Source: Paenibacillus pabuli (lineage in GTDB: Bacteria > Bacillota > Bacilli > Paenibacillales > Paenibacillaceae). From it: DNA of 64,000 bases. The notes below the pieces were generated by a model that did not search any database, was not told the origin of the DNA, and saw only the letters and a program-made list of their open reading frames with translations. Below are positions 1-7,984 of this stretch, piece after piece. A program made the position numbers and the translations under genes. Every line of letters begins with the position of its first letter. Position 1 is the stretch's first letter. The stretch is taken from positions 1,302,001 through 1,366,000 of the forward strand of contig NZ_JBDOIO010000003.1 in the NCBI RefSeq assembly GCF_039831995.1. The letters run 5' to 3'.

Positions 1-1
1 C

Positions 2-376
2 GACTTCGGCAATGGCTTGTCCAGACATATGTTCCTTACGCCATCCCAGCATAATGGTGCGCTCCAATTCACCATTCATGATCAGGGTCGTGATCAGAGT
101 CTAATTGCGACTGAAGCGCTGCCCACCAACCAATGGGTTCATGTGGCTGTCACATTGCAGGGAGACATGGGCACCTTATATGTAAACGGCAAATCAGTAG
201 CGAGCAGCTCTGAGATCACGTTTAATCCGAAGGATCTTCAAGCTTCGGAAGCCTATCTGGGCAAAAGTAGATATGCTGCCGATCCGTTCTATCAAGGCAA
301 AATGGATCAGGTTAGCGTGTATGACAAGGCTCTAAGCGCCAAAGAGATCCAGCGTCAAGCAGAACTCCAACCTTGA
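2..376 (+). CDS. C-terminal end of a LamG/concanavalin A-like domain protein (5' end outside window)
   Basis: The frame is open from the window edge, so the gene is truncated by the window and its start is not visible. The visible 124 residues look like the second half of a LamG (laminin G/ConA-like lectin) domain. The typical pattern NQWVHVAVTLQGDMGTLYVNG is followed by a short strand, a YLGKS turn and the closing QGKMDQVSVYDKALSAKEI signature. Such domains usually sit at the C terminus of secreted glycoside hydrolases of Paenibacillus and bind carbohydrate, but the catalytic part is not here, so the enzyme class is unknown. The gene ends directly after the domain. Confidence 0.8.
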   Translation, partial: DFGNGLSRHMFLTPSQHNGALQFTIHDQGRDQSLIATEALPTNQWVHVAVTLQGDMGTLYVNGKSVASSSEITFNPKDLQASEAYLGKSRYAADPFYQGKMDQVSVYDKALSAKEIQRQAELQP

Positions 377-442
377 ACAGTTGAGCTTCTATTACATTAA
401 TATCTGAATTAATTCAAAATGATACCACCTAAAGCAGCCAAC

Positions 443-612
443 CTTAGAACTGAAAGTTAGACAAAAATTTTTAAGCGGCTTGTTTGGCATGTTCTCGGTA
501 TTGTACCGGGCTCATGCCTTTTAATTTTGACTTGATACGTTTGTGACTGTAGTATAATGCCATATATCTACGTTGATAAGTTCAGTGAGATTAAGATCAC
601 CTCTACTTTCAC
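443..612 (-). pseudogene. Remnant of an IS3-family (IS150-type) transposase OrfB, 3' end
   Basis: On the minus strand a frame ending at 471 reads YYSHKRIKSKLKGMSPVQYR followed by EHAKQAA and a stop. This is the characteristic C terminus of IS150-group OrfB integrases. Upstream (about 570-612) the matching segment DLNLTELINVD is in another frame, so there is at least one frameshift. The rest of the transposase, including the DDE residues, is absent. The bases after the stop (443-470; minus-strand TTTTTGTCTAACTTTCAG) resemble an IS150-type right end. The element is decayed and cannot move by itself. Confidence 0.75.
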
Positions 613-810
613 GACTAGTGATCTCCTAAATGATATGTATTCTAATAATTCTCCTATAAATTTCAATTAACATTAGTACCCTGCCCCGTTGTGTATACTG
701 CATCCATTCTCAGGGAAACAAATAAACCAACGTAGGGAAACTGCTTTCTAGTAGCCACTGAGGTATTACTCTTCTTTTCTTCTAACTTTTGTTTTAACGT
801 AGAGATAAAA

Positions 811-845
811 AAATACCGACCCTTCAACTTCAAAGGTCGGTTTAC
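811..845 (-). terminator. Rho-independent terminator of the polymerase-yolD operon
   Basis: Inverted arms ACCGACC (815-821) and GGTCGGT (835-841) with a T-run on the minus-strand 3' side lie about 90 bases past the last gene of the operon. The short ORF across this area shows no coding character. The rest of 613-931 holds nothing I can name. Confidence 0.7.
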
Positions 846-931
846 CCATTTGGGAGAAGAAAACAATGGTTATAAATGTATTCTAACCACTCTATGCAGT
901 TATATACGGTATGCTCCCTCTGACTCTATGT

Positions 932-1300
932 TTATTTGGGCAAATCAGTAATATCAACGTTCATATGTTCAGTCAGCATTAAGGTTACATCCACTTTCAC
1001 TTTGCTCCATGATAATGTCATTTTATGAATGTAACCTCTTACGGAATAGTTAACTGTTAAACTCAGCTCAGATCTCTGTTCATCGATGATTTTTATATGA
1101 TGTTCCTTTAAATTTTGTTTCGAATTGTACATCTCTAAAGCAATTTTCTTTTGGGTACCATCCAGGTAGTCAACATACACAGATTTCATTTTAAAGTTTG
1201 AAGCGTATATTTTATGCTTATCTACCTCCAGAGCACTTAACAGATAGGGGAGCTCTACCAGTCTCTTCACAAGTGCAAGCTCCTCAGAAGTCTGTCTCAC
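932..1300 (-). CDS. Hypothetical protein, last gene of the SOS polymerase operon
   Basis: Unknown function. The 122-residue soluble protein has no signal peptide or membrane segment, is rich in Lys/Asp/Glu, and looks like an alpha-beta fold. The longest frame begins at 1321, but the better start is the GTG at 1300, with AAGGAGG eight bases upstream. That choice leaves a 17-base overlap with the yolD-like gene, which suggests translational coupling. Its place behind a Y-family polymerase and YolD, before the terminator at 811-845, implies SOS co-expression. No family was recognised, so any role in damage tolerance is inference from position. Confidence 0.6.
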   Translation of the reverse strand: MRQTSEELALVKRLVELPYLLSALEVDKHKIYASNFKMKSVYVDYLDGTQKKIALEMYNSKQNLKEHHIKIIDEQRSELSLTVNYSVRGYIHKMTLSWSKVKVDVTLMLTEHMNVDITDLPK

Positions 1301-1649
1301 CGTACGCCCCTCCTTCATCAAGTTTCACAGCGACCAATTGATCAAAATCGACCCATTCAAATCCATGATCCATTTCAATTTTGATTTTCTTTCCAAAGGT
1401 ACTGACTGAAGTAACGATCCCATGTATATACCGATTGCCCGACTCATTAAACACTTCAATCGTGGCTTGCAACGTATAGTTGAGCGACATATCTACATTT
1501 TGAGCAATCATCTCCCACTCATCTTCATGGATCAGCGGTTTCGCTTGATAATGAATTTGAGTACGATGCTGTATAATTCGTTCTTTATGTTGTGGAAGCA
1601 TCATGCGACTCGATTCCCATAATCCATTGGCTTCAAGTTTTTTGCTCAT
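1284..1649 (-). CDS. YolD-like protein
   Basis: This 121-residue protein begins MSKKLEANGLWESSRMMLPQ and continues HKERII. The N-terminal block (LWE.SRM.LP.H) is typical of the YolD-like family, found beside Y-family polymerases of the UvrX/YqjW type in Bacillus and its relatives. The biochemical function of the family is not settled; it is thought to act as an accessory of the translesion polymerase. Start and stop overlap both neighbours (ATGA overlap with the polymerase at 1646-1649), so the three genes are one transcription unit under the LexA boxes at 2911-2950. Confidence 0.85.
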   Translation of the reverse strand: MSKKLEANGLWESSRMMLPQHKERIIQHRTQIHYQAKPLIHEDEWEMIAQNVDMSLNYTLQATIEVFNESGNRYIHGIVTSVSTFGKKIKIEMDHGFEWVDFDQLVAVKLDEGGAYGETDF

Positions 1650-2884
1650 TTGTAATGCCCTCCAATTTTAGATGCTCTATCGATCGCTTGACCGGCAGCC
1701 GTAATGGAGCTCGCTCGTAGAATGGCAATGTCGCCAAATCGATCCTTGATGTCGTCCATCACCTGATCAATGGCCCTCTTCTGCTCCTGATCATCAAAGA
1801 AAGATAGTTGATATGTATCCGCGTTGGATAATTGAGAAAGGGATACGCCTACACGGCGCACAGGTTGCCCATCCCAGTGTTGATGGAATATGCGTTTGGC
1901 TATCTTGCATACATCAACGGTTATGTTTGTAGGATCAGTCAGTTTAACCTGCCTGTGAAAACCAGTTGGATGGTCGAAATCCGCTCCAGACACACTCACG
2001 GAAACGACACTACCCATCAGTCCCTTTTTACGGGCTCTTCTGCACACTTCTGTACAGATATCGAGGATCACCACTTCGATCTCCCATGCCTCTGTGTAGT
2101 CTCTAGGCAGGGTCATTCCGTTTCCGATATCCTTTTGTGTACTATGCGTATTGACGGTTACCGGCGAATTGTCGAGTCCATTTGCGACTCGCCAGATGAC
2201 TTCTCCATTAACGCCCCACTTACTTCTTAATTTAGAAAGAGGCGTATTCGCCAGGTCTCTAATCGTACGGATGCCCATCTTCCACAGATGTTTCTCCATT
2301 CTTGAGCCAATGCCCCACATATCTCGAATGGGCTTATCTCCAATGTGGAGGTGTAACTCCTCTTTCTTTAAGTGGAAAATGCCGCCCTCAGCTTTTTTAG
2401 CAATCATATCGCAGCACAATTTACTGATGATTTTGTTTTCACCAATGCCAGCTCTCGCGTAAACGCCTGTTTCATTATAGATCTTGTCTTGAATTTGCTT
2501 CGCTAAATCGACTGGATCATTACCGAATAGATGCATAGACCCCGTAAAATCAGCGAATAATTCGTCTATACTATACGGTTCGACGAGATCGGTAAACTCC
2601 TCAACAATGGACATGATTTGCGTGGATACTTCGATGTATTCTTGCATGTGAGGTTTAACAATGATCAGTTCAGGGCACTTTTGAAGGGACTGCCAGAGTG
2701 GTTCCGCGGTAGATACGCCTTTAGCTTTGGCCAACGGACAAGCGGCAAGGATAATTCCAGAACGTCTTTTCGGATCTCCTGCGACGGCTAACGGTCTATT
2801 TTTGTATTGAGGCATTTTTGCCTTTTCGACTGAAGCATAAAAGCTCTGCATATCAATGAGCATAATGGTTCGCTGCTTAGTCAC
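1646..2884 (-). CDS. uvrX: Y-family DNA polymerase (UvrX/YqjW-like, SOS-induced)
   Basis: A 412-residue translesion DNA polymerase. The palm-domain residues are visible: Asp11 in LIDMQSFYASVEK, with the aromatic-Ala steric-gate region behind it, and the Asp107-Glu108 pair in YSIDELFAD. The helix-hairpin-helix region (about 190-230, MWGIGSRMEKHLWKMGI) and the little-finger domain follow. Length and the YolD neighbour fit the UvrX/YqjW group rather than PolY1 (DinB). The start is GTG at 2884, with AGGAG ten bases upstream. Two LexA-type boxes bracket the promoter -10, so DNA damage should induce it. It would copy past lesions with low fidelity. Confidence 0.9.
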   Translation of the reverse strand: MTKQRTIMLIDMQSFYASVEKAKMPQYKNRPLAVAGDPKRRSGIILAACPLAKAKGVSTAEPLWQSLQKCPELIIVKPHMQEYIEVSTQIMSIVEEFTDLVEPYSIDELFADFTGSMHLFGNDPVDLAKQIQDKIYNETGVYARAGIGENKIISKLCCDMIAKKAEGGIFHLKKEELHLHIGDKPIRDMWGIGSRMEKHLWKMGIRTIRDLANTPLSKLRSKWGVNGEVIWRVANGLDNSPVTVNTHSTQKDIGNGMTLPRDYTEAWEIEVVILDICTEVCRRARKKGLMGSVVSVSVSGADFDHPTGFHRQVKLTDPTNITVDVCKIAKRIFHQHWDGQPVRRVGVSLSQLSNADTYQLSFFDDQEQKRAIDQVMDDIKDRFGDIAILRASSITAAGQAIDRASKIGGHYK

Positions 2885-2910
2885 AATGAAATCACTCCTG
2901 TACTTTTTGA

Positions 2911-2962
2911 GAACGTATGTTTCTATATATTATAGACCGAACGTATGTTCTTTATGCAAGAG
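2911..2962 (-). promoter_or_regulatory. SOS promoter with two LexA (DinR) boxes
   Basis: A perfect Bacillus-type LexA box GAACGTATGTTC lies at 2939-2950. A second one with one change (GAACGTATGTTT) lies at 2911-2922, 28 bases away. A minus-strand TATAAT (2929-2934) sits between them, and a TTGCAT at 2957-2962 could serve as -35, although the spacing is long (about 22 bases). LexA bound at either box would cover the promoter of the polymerase operon. Confidence 0.85.
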
Positions 2963-3024
2963 GTAAATATTTATAATTATCCGAGATAAGATCATGCTCA
3001 ACATAAAAAAAACGATGACTTATT

Positions 3025-3061
3025 ACTAAAGACCTTGAGGGTAACCCTCAAGGTCTTTAGT
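3025..3061. terminator. Strong 18-bp hairpin, probably a bidirectional terminator
   Basis: Perfect 18-base arms (3025-3042 and 3044-3061) are separated by one base; the core is AAGACCTTGAGGG and its complement. It lies between the SOS promoter and the decayed LysE gene with no intact gene pointing into it now, so it may have belonged to a lost gene. The rest of 2963-3199 holds no other feature I can support. Confidence 0.6.
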
Positions 3062-3199
3062 TTAGGCGTTCACTAAATTCACTTGTCTATTTGCAAATAC
3101 ATCATTCAATTATCTTAGTAAAGAGGTCAATAAATCGAAACCGATTTACTTGGGATAATGAATAACCATGCTTAATCGGTTCTCCGAAGCTCCAGTGTT

Positions 3200-3640
3200 C
3201 ATGTAAACCATGCGGCTATCCAGTTATTTCAATCTTATTCTACAACAGTATATTCCGAGAATCAGGCCTGTTTTGAATATGTTGGGATGTATCTACTTGA
3301 TCTATCTGGCGTTCAAAATCATGCATAGTACATCCAAAAATGCAGAAGACACCCGCACCAACCCGCATTCATTTCTATTTGGCTTTACTTTGCAGTTCAT
3401 TAATCCCAAGTCATTTTGTATGGGTTAACCGCAATCTCGGTGTTTGTCTTGCCGCTTGCCCAGTCACATACTCAAATGATTGTATTCTCTGTATTGTTAA
3501 CCATTGTAGGGATTAGTGCCAATATGACATGGGCGTTATGCGGGATATTATTTCAGAGTTTTCTCGTGAGATATGAGCGCCCGTTTAATATGGCTATGGG
3601 CATTCTCTTAATTTACAGCGCAGTTTCGATGTTAAAATAA
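3200..3640 (+). pseudogene. LysE/RhtB-family exporter, truncated and frameshifted
   Basis: Two overlapping frames together give the C-terminal two thirds of a LysE-type amino-acid exporter. The first (3210-3428) contains the membrane segments around IRPVLNMLGCIYLIYLAFKI and ends in LQFINPKSF. The second (3416-3640) resumes with YGLTAISVFVLPL and two more membrane segments. The conserved 'QF.NPK..(M)YGL' stretch is split exactly at the frame change near 3410-3420. The N terminus with the usual TPGPN motif is missing. An intact member is about 200 residues, so the copy is dead unless the frameshift is a sequencing error, which would still leave no N terminus. Confidence 0.8.
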
Positions 3641-3641
3641 A

Positions 3642-3676
3642 CAAAAAGCGTCCACTCCATTGCTGAGTTGAACGCT
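3642..3676 (-). terminator. Terminator of the MBL-fold hydrolase gene
   Basis: On the minus strand, AGCGTTCAACTC and GAGTGGACGCT form a stem followed by TTTTTG. It lies six bases past the stop of the hydrolase gene and also faces the end of the broken LysE gene. Confidence 0.75.
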
Positions 3677-3682
3677 GTATGA

Positions 3683-4660
3683 TTATCTTATGCTTGATCT
3701 CCACCATGGTTCAGTTGGATAAACCCCGGTATGGATCTGCACCTTTTCTCCAATTTTCGGAGTCGCGATATCGACATTTGCGCTGCTTGCTGCCTGGGTA
3801 ATCCGTTCAACCGGATCCGTCCAAGCATGGTAGGCAAGGGTAAATGCTCCCCAATGAATGGGGATGAGCAGTTTTCCTTTTACATCAAGATGGGCTTGTA
3901 CGGTTTCTTCCGGCATCATATGAATGTTGGCCCACCGTTCGTCATATTGTCCGCATTCCATCATCGTCAAGTCAAATGGCCCATACTTGTCTCCGATCTC
4001 CTTGAAGTGCGGTCCATACCCACTGTCTCCACTAAAAAACACCTTAGTCTCATCTCCGGAGATCACCCATGAGCACCATAACGTGGAGTTACGATCGAAT
4101 AGTCCTCTCCCGGAAAAATGCCTTGCAGGCGTGCAGGCTAGTGTCAGGCCCTTGAATTGAAGCTCATCCCACCAGCCATGCTCAGTAATTTTATGCGAAG
4201 GTACACCCATTTGAATCAAACGCCGGCGTACGCCAATCGGTACGATAAACCGATCAGTTTTATTCATTAACCTTCGGATGGAGGAGTAATCCAGATGATC
4301 ATAATGATCATGAGACAAGATGATGGCGTCCAGGAGCGGGAGATCTTCCGGCTGAACTGGTAAATTCACGTTGTAGCGCTTCGTACCCACCCATGATACA
4401 GGCGATGGACGGTTACCCAGCATGGGATCAAAAAGCAATCTTGTTCCTTCCACTTCAAGCAGAAAAGCCGAATGTCCGAACCATGTCACTTGTGGATGAT
4501 GAGCAGCGTTTAGCTTTTCGTCAAACTCGCTCTTCACCATCGGAATATGACTCCAAGGTCTTCGTTCCTGACCACCCTTAAGGGAATCCCGAAGCATGCT
4601 CAGCATTGCCCTTAAACTCATATTCATCGATGTTGGAATCTGGTTTTCGTATTTGGTCAT
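3683..4660 (-). CDS. MBL-fold metallo-hydrolase (UlaG/NAPE-PLD-like)
   Basis: A 325-residue cytosolic metallo-beta-lactamase-fold protein. The metal motif SHDHYDHLD follows the WFGHSAFLLEVEG strand and LLFDPMLG. Later ligands are visible as SGDSGYGPHF and the C-terminal PIHWGAF. The arrangement (an F/L-F-D-P loop, then HxHxDH, then GDSGY) is that of the NAPE-PLD/UlaG-like subgroup, which acts on phosphodiesters or lactones. The true substrate cannot be read from sequence. It lies 37 bases downstream of the kinase-like gene on the same strand, so the two are probably co-transcribed. Confidence 0.85.
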   Translation of the reverse strand: MTKYENQIPTSMNMSLRAMLSMLRDSLKGGQERRPWSHIPMVKSEFDEKLNAAHHPQVTWFGHSAFLLEVEGTRLLFDPMLGNRPSPVSWVGTKRYNVNLPVQPEDLPLLDAIILSHDHYDHLDYSSIRRLMNKTDRFIVPIGVRRRLIQMGVPSHKITEHGWWDELQFKGLTLACTPARHFSGRGLFDRNSTLWCSWVISGDETKVFFSGDSGYGPHFKEIGDKYGPFDLTMMECGQYDERWANIHMMPEETVQAHLDVKGKLLIPIHWGAFTLAYHAWTDPVERITQAASSANVDIATPKIGEKVQIHTGVYPTEPWWRSSIR

Positions 4661-4697
4661 CTTATTACCTTCTGTTCTTCATAATGGCGCTGGCTCA

Positions 4698-5342
4698 CTA
4701 TGAAATGATGGATTCATAAAGCCGGGATTGAAATTGCTCCAGCGCTTGCCGAACTTCTGAAACTGTAAGTCCGTGCCGGTACATATAATTCTGCAATTCC
4801 TCCACTTCAGCTGCATCACCAGCGCGAACTCTATTGATCTTACGGATCATTGCTTGTTCCATACGCTCTTGCTCGGGACCGACAGGCTCACATAGCCAAA
4901 AATCGGTTCTTTTGACATCTCCCTTGCCCGTCCAGAGCAAATTTTCGTACCGTATAACATCCCAATCCCGATACCCAGACTGAATCTGCTGGAGTTCGGA
5001 ATATAACATATCGTAAATCAGGTTGCATGGGATATGCCCATAATACTTTCGATACAGTCTCAGATTATATCCATCAATCCATTCGGTCAAGATAAAATGT
5101 CCCGGAGAATAGGCATATAGTTTGGGGACATGCCGGTTGCCTTGCATAGACATGATCGCTTCGCACTCGAGTTCTCCACCGAGCTTCCCACGCTTGGTAT
5201 ACACTTTGAGACAGTATTCCTGTACTTTATAGACAACAGACTGTTTTCCCAACAGCGAAGCCTGCATGTTTAGGTGCCCGTTCTGTTCATAACGCGTTAG
5301 CATATCCTCCATATGTGGTGCCAGCGGTTGAATGATTTTCAT
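4698..5342 (-). CDS. Protein-kinase-like (PKL-fold) protein with altered catalytic loop
   Basis: A 214-residue protein that looks like a compact kinase. It has a beta strand and VAIK-like Lys (SVVYKVQEYCLKVY), an acidic helix (GGELECEAIM), a hinge (FILTEWIDGYNL) and a catalytic-loop-like DWDVIRYENLLW followed by TDFW where DFG would be. The His-Arg-Asp motif is not conserved and the protein is much shorter than Hanks-type Ser/Thr kinases, so it may be a small-molecule kinase-like or regulatory protein. It precedes the MBL-fold gene on the same strand. Start ATG 5342 has GAGGAG-like bases eight to nine upstream. Confidence 0.65.
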   Translation of the reverse strand: MKIIQPLAPHMEDMLTRYEQNGHLNMQASLLGKQSVVYKVQEYCLKVYTKRGKLGGELECEAIMSMQGNRHVPKLYAYSPGHFILTEWIDGYNLRLYRKYYGHIPCNLIYDMLYSELQQIQSGYRDWDVIRYENLLWTGKGDVKRTDFWLCEPVGPEQERMEQAMIRKINRVRAGDAAEVEELQNYMYRHGLTVSEVRQALEQFQSRLYESIIS

Positions 5343-5589
5343 AAAAGAGTTCTCCTCATGTCCATATTCAAAACTAAAACGTTTTCTATTATGTGATATG
5401 TGATAATAGTGATGAGATTTACATCACTTCACTATTATTGTCTCTAATATAGAAGTTGAACATATCCAATTTCGCCAGAACATGAACTATTTGCTTTCAA
5501 CTTCGTCAATGTGACTTTTGTCGCACTGACTTTTTTCCACTCTAATTGATGAAACCCGTTTCATGTCAAGGTGACAAAAAAACAAAAAA
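5343..5589. other. Intergenic region with a 10-bp inverted repeat
   Basis: This AT-rich stretch lies upstream of the kinase-like gene. It holds a perfect inverted repeat ATAATAGTGA (5403-5412) / TCACTATTAT (5429-5438) with a nested GATG/CATC pair. This could be an operator for the kinase-like/MBL unit. I see no coding frame here. Confidence 0.5.
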
Positions 5590-5628
5590 AAACGATGTCT
5601 CCCAGCAACAGCTGAAAGAACATCGTTT
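5583..5628 (-). terminator. Terminator of the lmrA-lmrB-like operon
   Basis: Arms AAACGATGT (5590-5598) and ACATCGTTT (5620-5628), with a long T-run on the minus-strand 3' side, lie 18 bases past the transporter stop codon. Confidence 0.85.
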
Positions 5629-5646
5629 CATCATAAATGATATAAA

Positions 5647-7140
5647 TTAATGCATAGGACCTTGTTGGCCCTGTTGAGATCCAACCTTCACCCGTTTAAC
5701 GAAGAATGAGATCACCAGGCCGATCACCGCAAGAACCAGTGCAAAGACAAATGCATTCTGTACCCCTGACGTGAAACCTGCGAGCTGGTTTTCCGGGCTT
5801 TCCGGGTTAGATACATTGCTCAGGAAGCGAGTCTGACCCGCACTCAAAATACTTACGGCAACCGCAGTACCAATCGCACCGGATACTTGCTGCAATGTAT
5901 TCATGATTGCCGTTCCGTGAGGATAGTACTCAGGCGGCAGCTGATTCAGACCGTTCGTTTGAGCAGGCATCATAATCATCGAAATCCCGATCATCATGAA
6001 CACATGCATTGTAATGATTGTACCCAAAGCCGTTGTCGGCGTAATGCCTGTGTACATGAACAGAACAACGGCCACGATTGCCAGTCCAATGATAACGAGC
6101 CATTTTGGACCAAATTTATCAAACAAACGTCCCATAACCGGAGACAAGAATCCGTTCAGCAAGCTGCCCGGCAGCAAAACCAGACCTGCTGTCAGTGCTG
6201 TAACGGCCATACCTTGCTGCAGATACATTGGAAGGATCAGCATCGAAGACAACATCATCATCATACAGATGAAGATCAGGATCAAGCCGATCGTAAACAT
6301 CGGATATTTGAATGCGCGCAGATCCATCATTGGCTGCTTCATTCGTAACTGGCGGATGCTGAACAGCAGCAAAGACACTACCCCGACAACCAGAGTTACT
6401 ACCACGACCGGACTGGTCCAGCCTCCGCCTGTATCACCATGTCCACCCGCACTGCTGAATCCATATACAATACCGCCGAAACCGAGGGTAGACAATATAA
6501 TGGAAATAACATCAATTTTGGGCTTGGTCAGTTTCGAAATATTCGGTAAGAACAACAAGCCGCACACCAGCGAGATAATGAAGAACGGCAATGAAATCCA
6601 GAAAATCCAGTGCCAGCTCAGATTAGCCAAAATCAATCCGGAAATACTCGGACCACTCGCTGGAGCAAACATGATTACGAGACCGATTAATCCCATGGCA
6701 GCACCACGTTTTTCAATCGGGAAAATAACCAAAATGGTATTAAACATCAGTGGCAGCAAGAGAGCTGTACCTACAGCCTGCAATACCCGTGCAACCAGCA
6801 AAATTTCAAAACTTGGTGCAATTGCAGCAACGATCGTTCCCGCTATCGAAAAAATCAGAGAAGTTGTAAACAACTGTCTCGTTGTAAACCATTGTAACAA
6901 CATACCGGAAACCGGCACCAAAATACCCAATACGAGCAGATAACCTGTCGTCAACCATTGAATCGTAGTAGGTCCAACCTCGAGCAAGGTCATCAGCGGT
7001 GTCAATGCCACATTAAGTGCCGTTTCACCGAACAGACCAATGAATCCGCTCAATAGCATCGCGAATAATATGGGTAGTACTTTATATTGCTTTGTTTCTT
7101 GTTGGTCCTGTACAGAACCAGCTTTCATGGAAACCTCCAC
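5647..7140 (-). CDS. lmrB: MFS drug exporter, DHA2 (14-TM) family, LmrB-like
   Basis: A membrane protein of about 497 residues with fourteen hydrophobic segments. The DHA2 antiporter motif C lies in the fifth segment (IMFAPASGPSISGLI), and the segment-2 loop is degenerate. It would expel cationic or lipophilic drugs in exchange for protons, as EmrB/QacA/LmrB do. The longest frame starts at 7161, but GTG at 7140 (GAGGAGG eight bases upstream) or ATG at 7128 (GGAGG five bases upstream) is more likely. It follows the TetR regulator gene by about 50 bases, the same order as lmrA-lmrB of Bacillus subtilis (lincomycin and puromycin resistance). The substrate is inferred only. Confidence 0.85.
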   Translation of the reverse strand: MEVSMKAGSVQDQQETKQYKVLPILFAMLLSGFIGLFGETALNVALTPLMTLLEVGPTTIQWLTTGYLLVLGILVPVSGMLLQWFTTRQLFTTSLIFSIAGTIVAAIAPSFEILLVARVLQAVGTALLLPLMFNTILVIFPIEKRGAAMGLIGLVIMFAPASGPSISGLILANLSWHWIFWISLPFFIISLVCGLLFLPNISKLTKPKIDVISIILSTLGFGGIVYGFSSAGGHGDTGGGWTSPVVVVTLVVGVVSLLLFSIRQLRMKQPMMDLRAFKYPMFTIGLILIFICMMMMLSSMLILPMYLQQGMAVTALTAGLVLLPGSLLNGFLSPVMGRLFDKFGPKWLVIIGLAIVAVVLFMYTGITPTTALGTIITMHVFMMIGISMIMMPAQTNGLNQLPPEYYPHGTAIMNTLQQVSGAIGTAVAVSILSAGQTRFLSNVSNPESPENQLAGFTSGVQNAFVFALVLAVIGLVISFFVKRVKVGSQQGQQGPMH

Positions 7141-7188
7141 GATCCCATCCTCCTCAAACATTATATCTGTTTCTCTCTTTGTGCAGAC

Positions 7189-7776
7189 CTAATGAAGCCC
7201 TCTTGCATTCTTAGCCACAATCGACAAATAATCAGCAGCCGTCAGCAGAGGCTGTTTATCCTGATTGGTCAGACTGATAATCAGTGCTCCCTCCATTAAA
7301 GAGATGACCAAAAGACCCGTTTCTCGTGCTTTCTCCTCACCAACGCCCTCCATCATCAGATGTTTCGTAATGATGTTCTGCCAATTAGCGAATACACCCT
7401 GACATGCCACACGCAGTTGATGACTGATACAGGAAGTCTCCACGGCTGCCCAAAAGCTGAATGGCAGAAAACCCGTGAAACCAGCCGCTTCCGTTTCATC
7501 AGCCATGTCATGAATAAATCGCTGAATGGCATCCCCAGTACTCTCATGAGCTGCAAAGGTATCCTCGAATTTCTGCATGATGTGTTCATTGGCTTTCTGG
7601 ATGCACTCGTGTGCGAGCTCTTCCTTGCCGTGCGGAAAATAATGATATAACGATCCTTTAGGCGTACTACTCTCCTTAATAATCTGATTAAGACCGGTCG
7701 CATGATATCCTTGTGAAAAAAACAGTCTTGCCGCTGTGCTGACGATTTGTTCTTTAGCATTAGACTTTTCACTCAA
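7189..7776 (-). CDS. lmrA: TetR-family repressor, LmrA/YxaF-like
   Basis: A 195-residue regulator. The N-terminal helix-turn-helix reads ARLFFSQGYHATGLNQIIKE followed by SSTPKGSLYHYFP, nearly the LmrA/QdoR signature. The C-terminal half (FLPFSFWAAVETS, EGALIISLT) matches the ligand-binding part of that group. The longest frame starts at GTG 7785, but TTG 7776 has AAGGA nine bases upstream while the GTG has almost no spacing, so I prefer the TTG. It should repress its own operon with the downstream DHA2 exporter and release on binding a drug or flavonoid-like ligand. Confidence 0.85.
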   Translation of the reverse strand: MSEKSNAKEQIVSTAARLFFSQGYHATGLNQIIKESSTPKGSLYHYFPHGKEELAHECIQKANEHIMQKFEDTFAAHESTGDAIQRFIHDMADETEAAGFTGFLPFSFWAAVETSCISHQLRVACQGVFANWQNIITKHLMMEGVGEEKARETGLLVISLMEGALIISLTNQDKQPLLTAADYLSIVAKNARGLH

Positions 7777-7797
7777 TGGAGCCACTTCCTTAATCTG

Positions 7798-7819
7798 AAT
7801 TATAACAATCGGTCTACAT
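7798..7819 (-). promoter_or_regulatory. Promoter -10 and probable LmrA-type operator
   Basis: On the minus strand the region reads ATGTAGACCGATTGTTATAA, a form of the LmrA/QdoR box (TAGACC with an imperfect inverted half TATA). It overlaps a TATAAT at 7799-7804. The position just upstream of the repressor start suits autorepression. Match to the box is from memory. Confidence 0.5.
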
Positions 7820-7945
7820 AATTAAACCCGTTTCCAGTAGTACTGTCAATAACTTTATCAAATAAATGTTATGAAAACGTTAACAGTTTATTCTCTTCAT
7901 ATTAAACATGGATGGAGCAGCAAAATGACTTGATCATCCCTAAGA

Positions 7946-7973
7946 ATATAAAAAGACGGCTTATCGCCGCCTT
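7946..7973 (-). terminator. Rho-independent terminator
   Basis: Minus-strand stem AAGGCGGC / GCCGTCTT (one G-U pair) is followed by TTTTTATATT. It ends transcription coming from the flavoprotein gene and the small ORF at 7985-8095. Confidence 0.7.
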
Positions 7974-7984
7974 GATCTCTGAAT

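Noticed and set aside
663..866. A 67-codon minus-strand frame
   Set aside because: It contains the terminator hairpin of the polymerase operon and shows no coding character.
5887..6943. Plus-strand frames opposite the DHA2 transporter
   Set aside because: His- and Asn-rich or Pro/Thr-rich composition typical of antisense to membrane proteins; no ribosome site.
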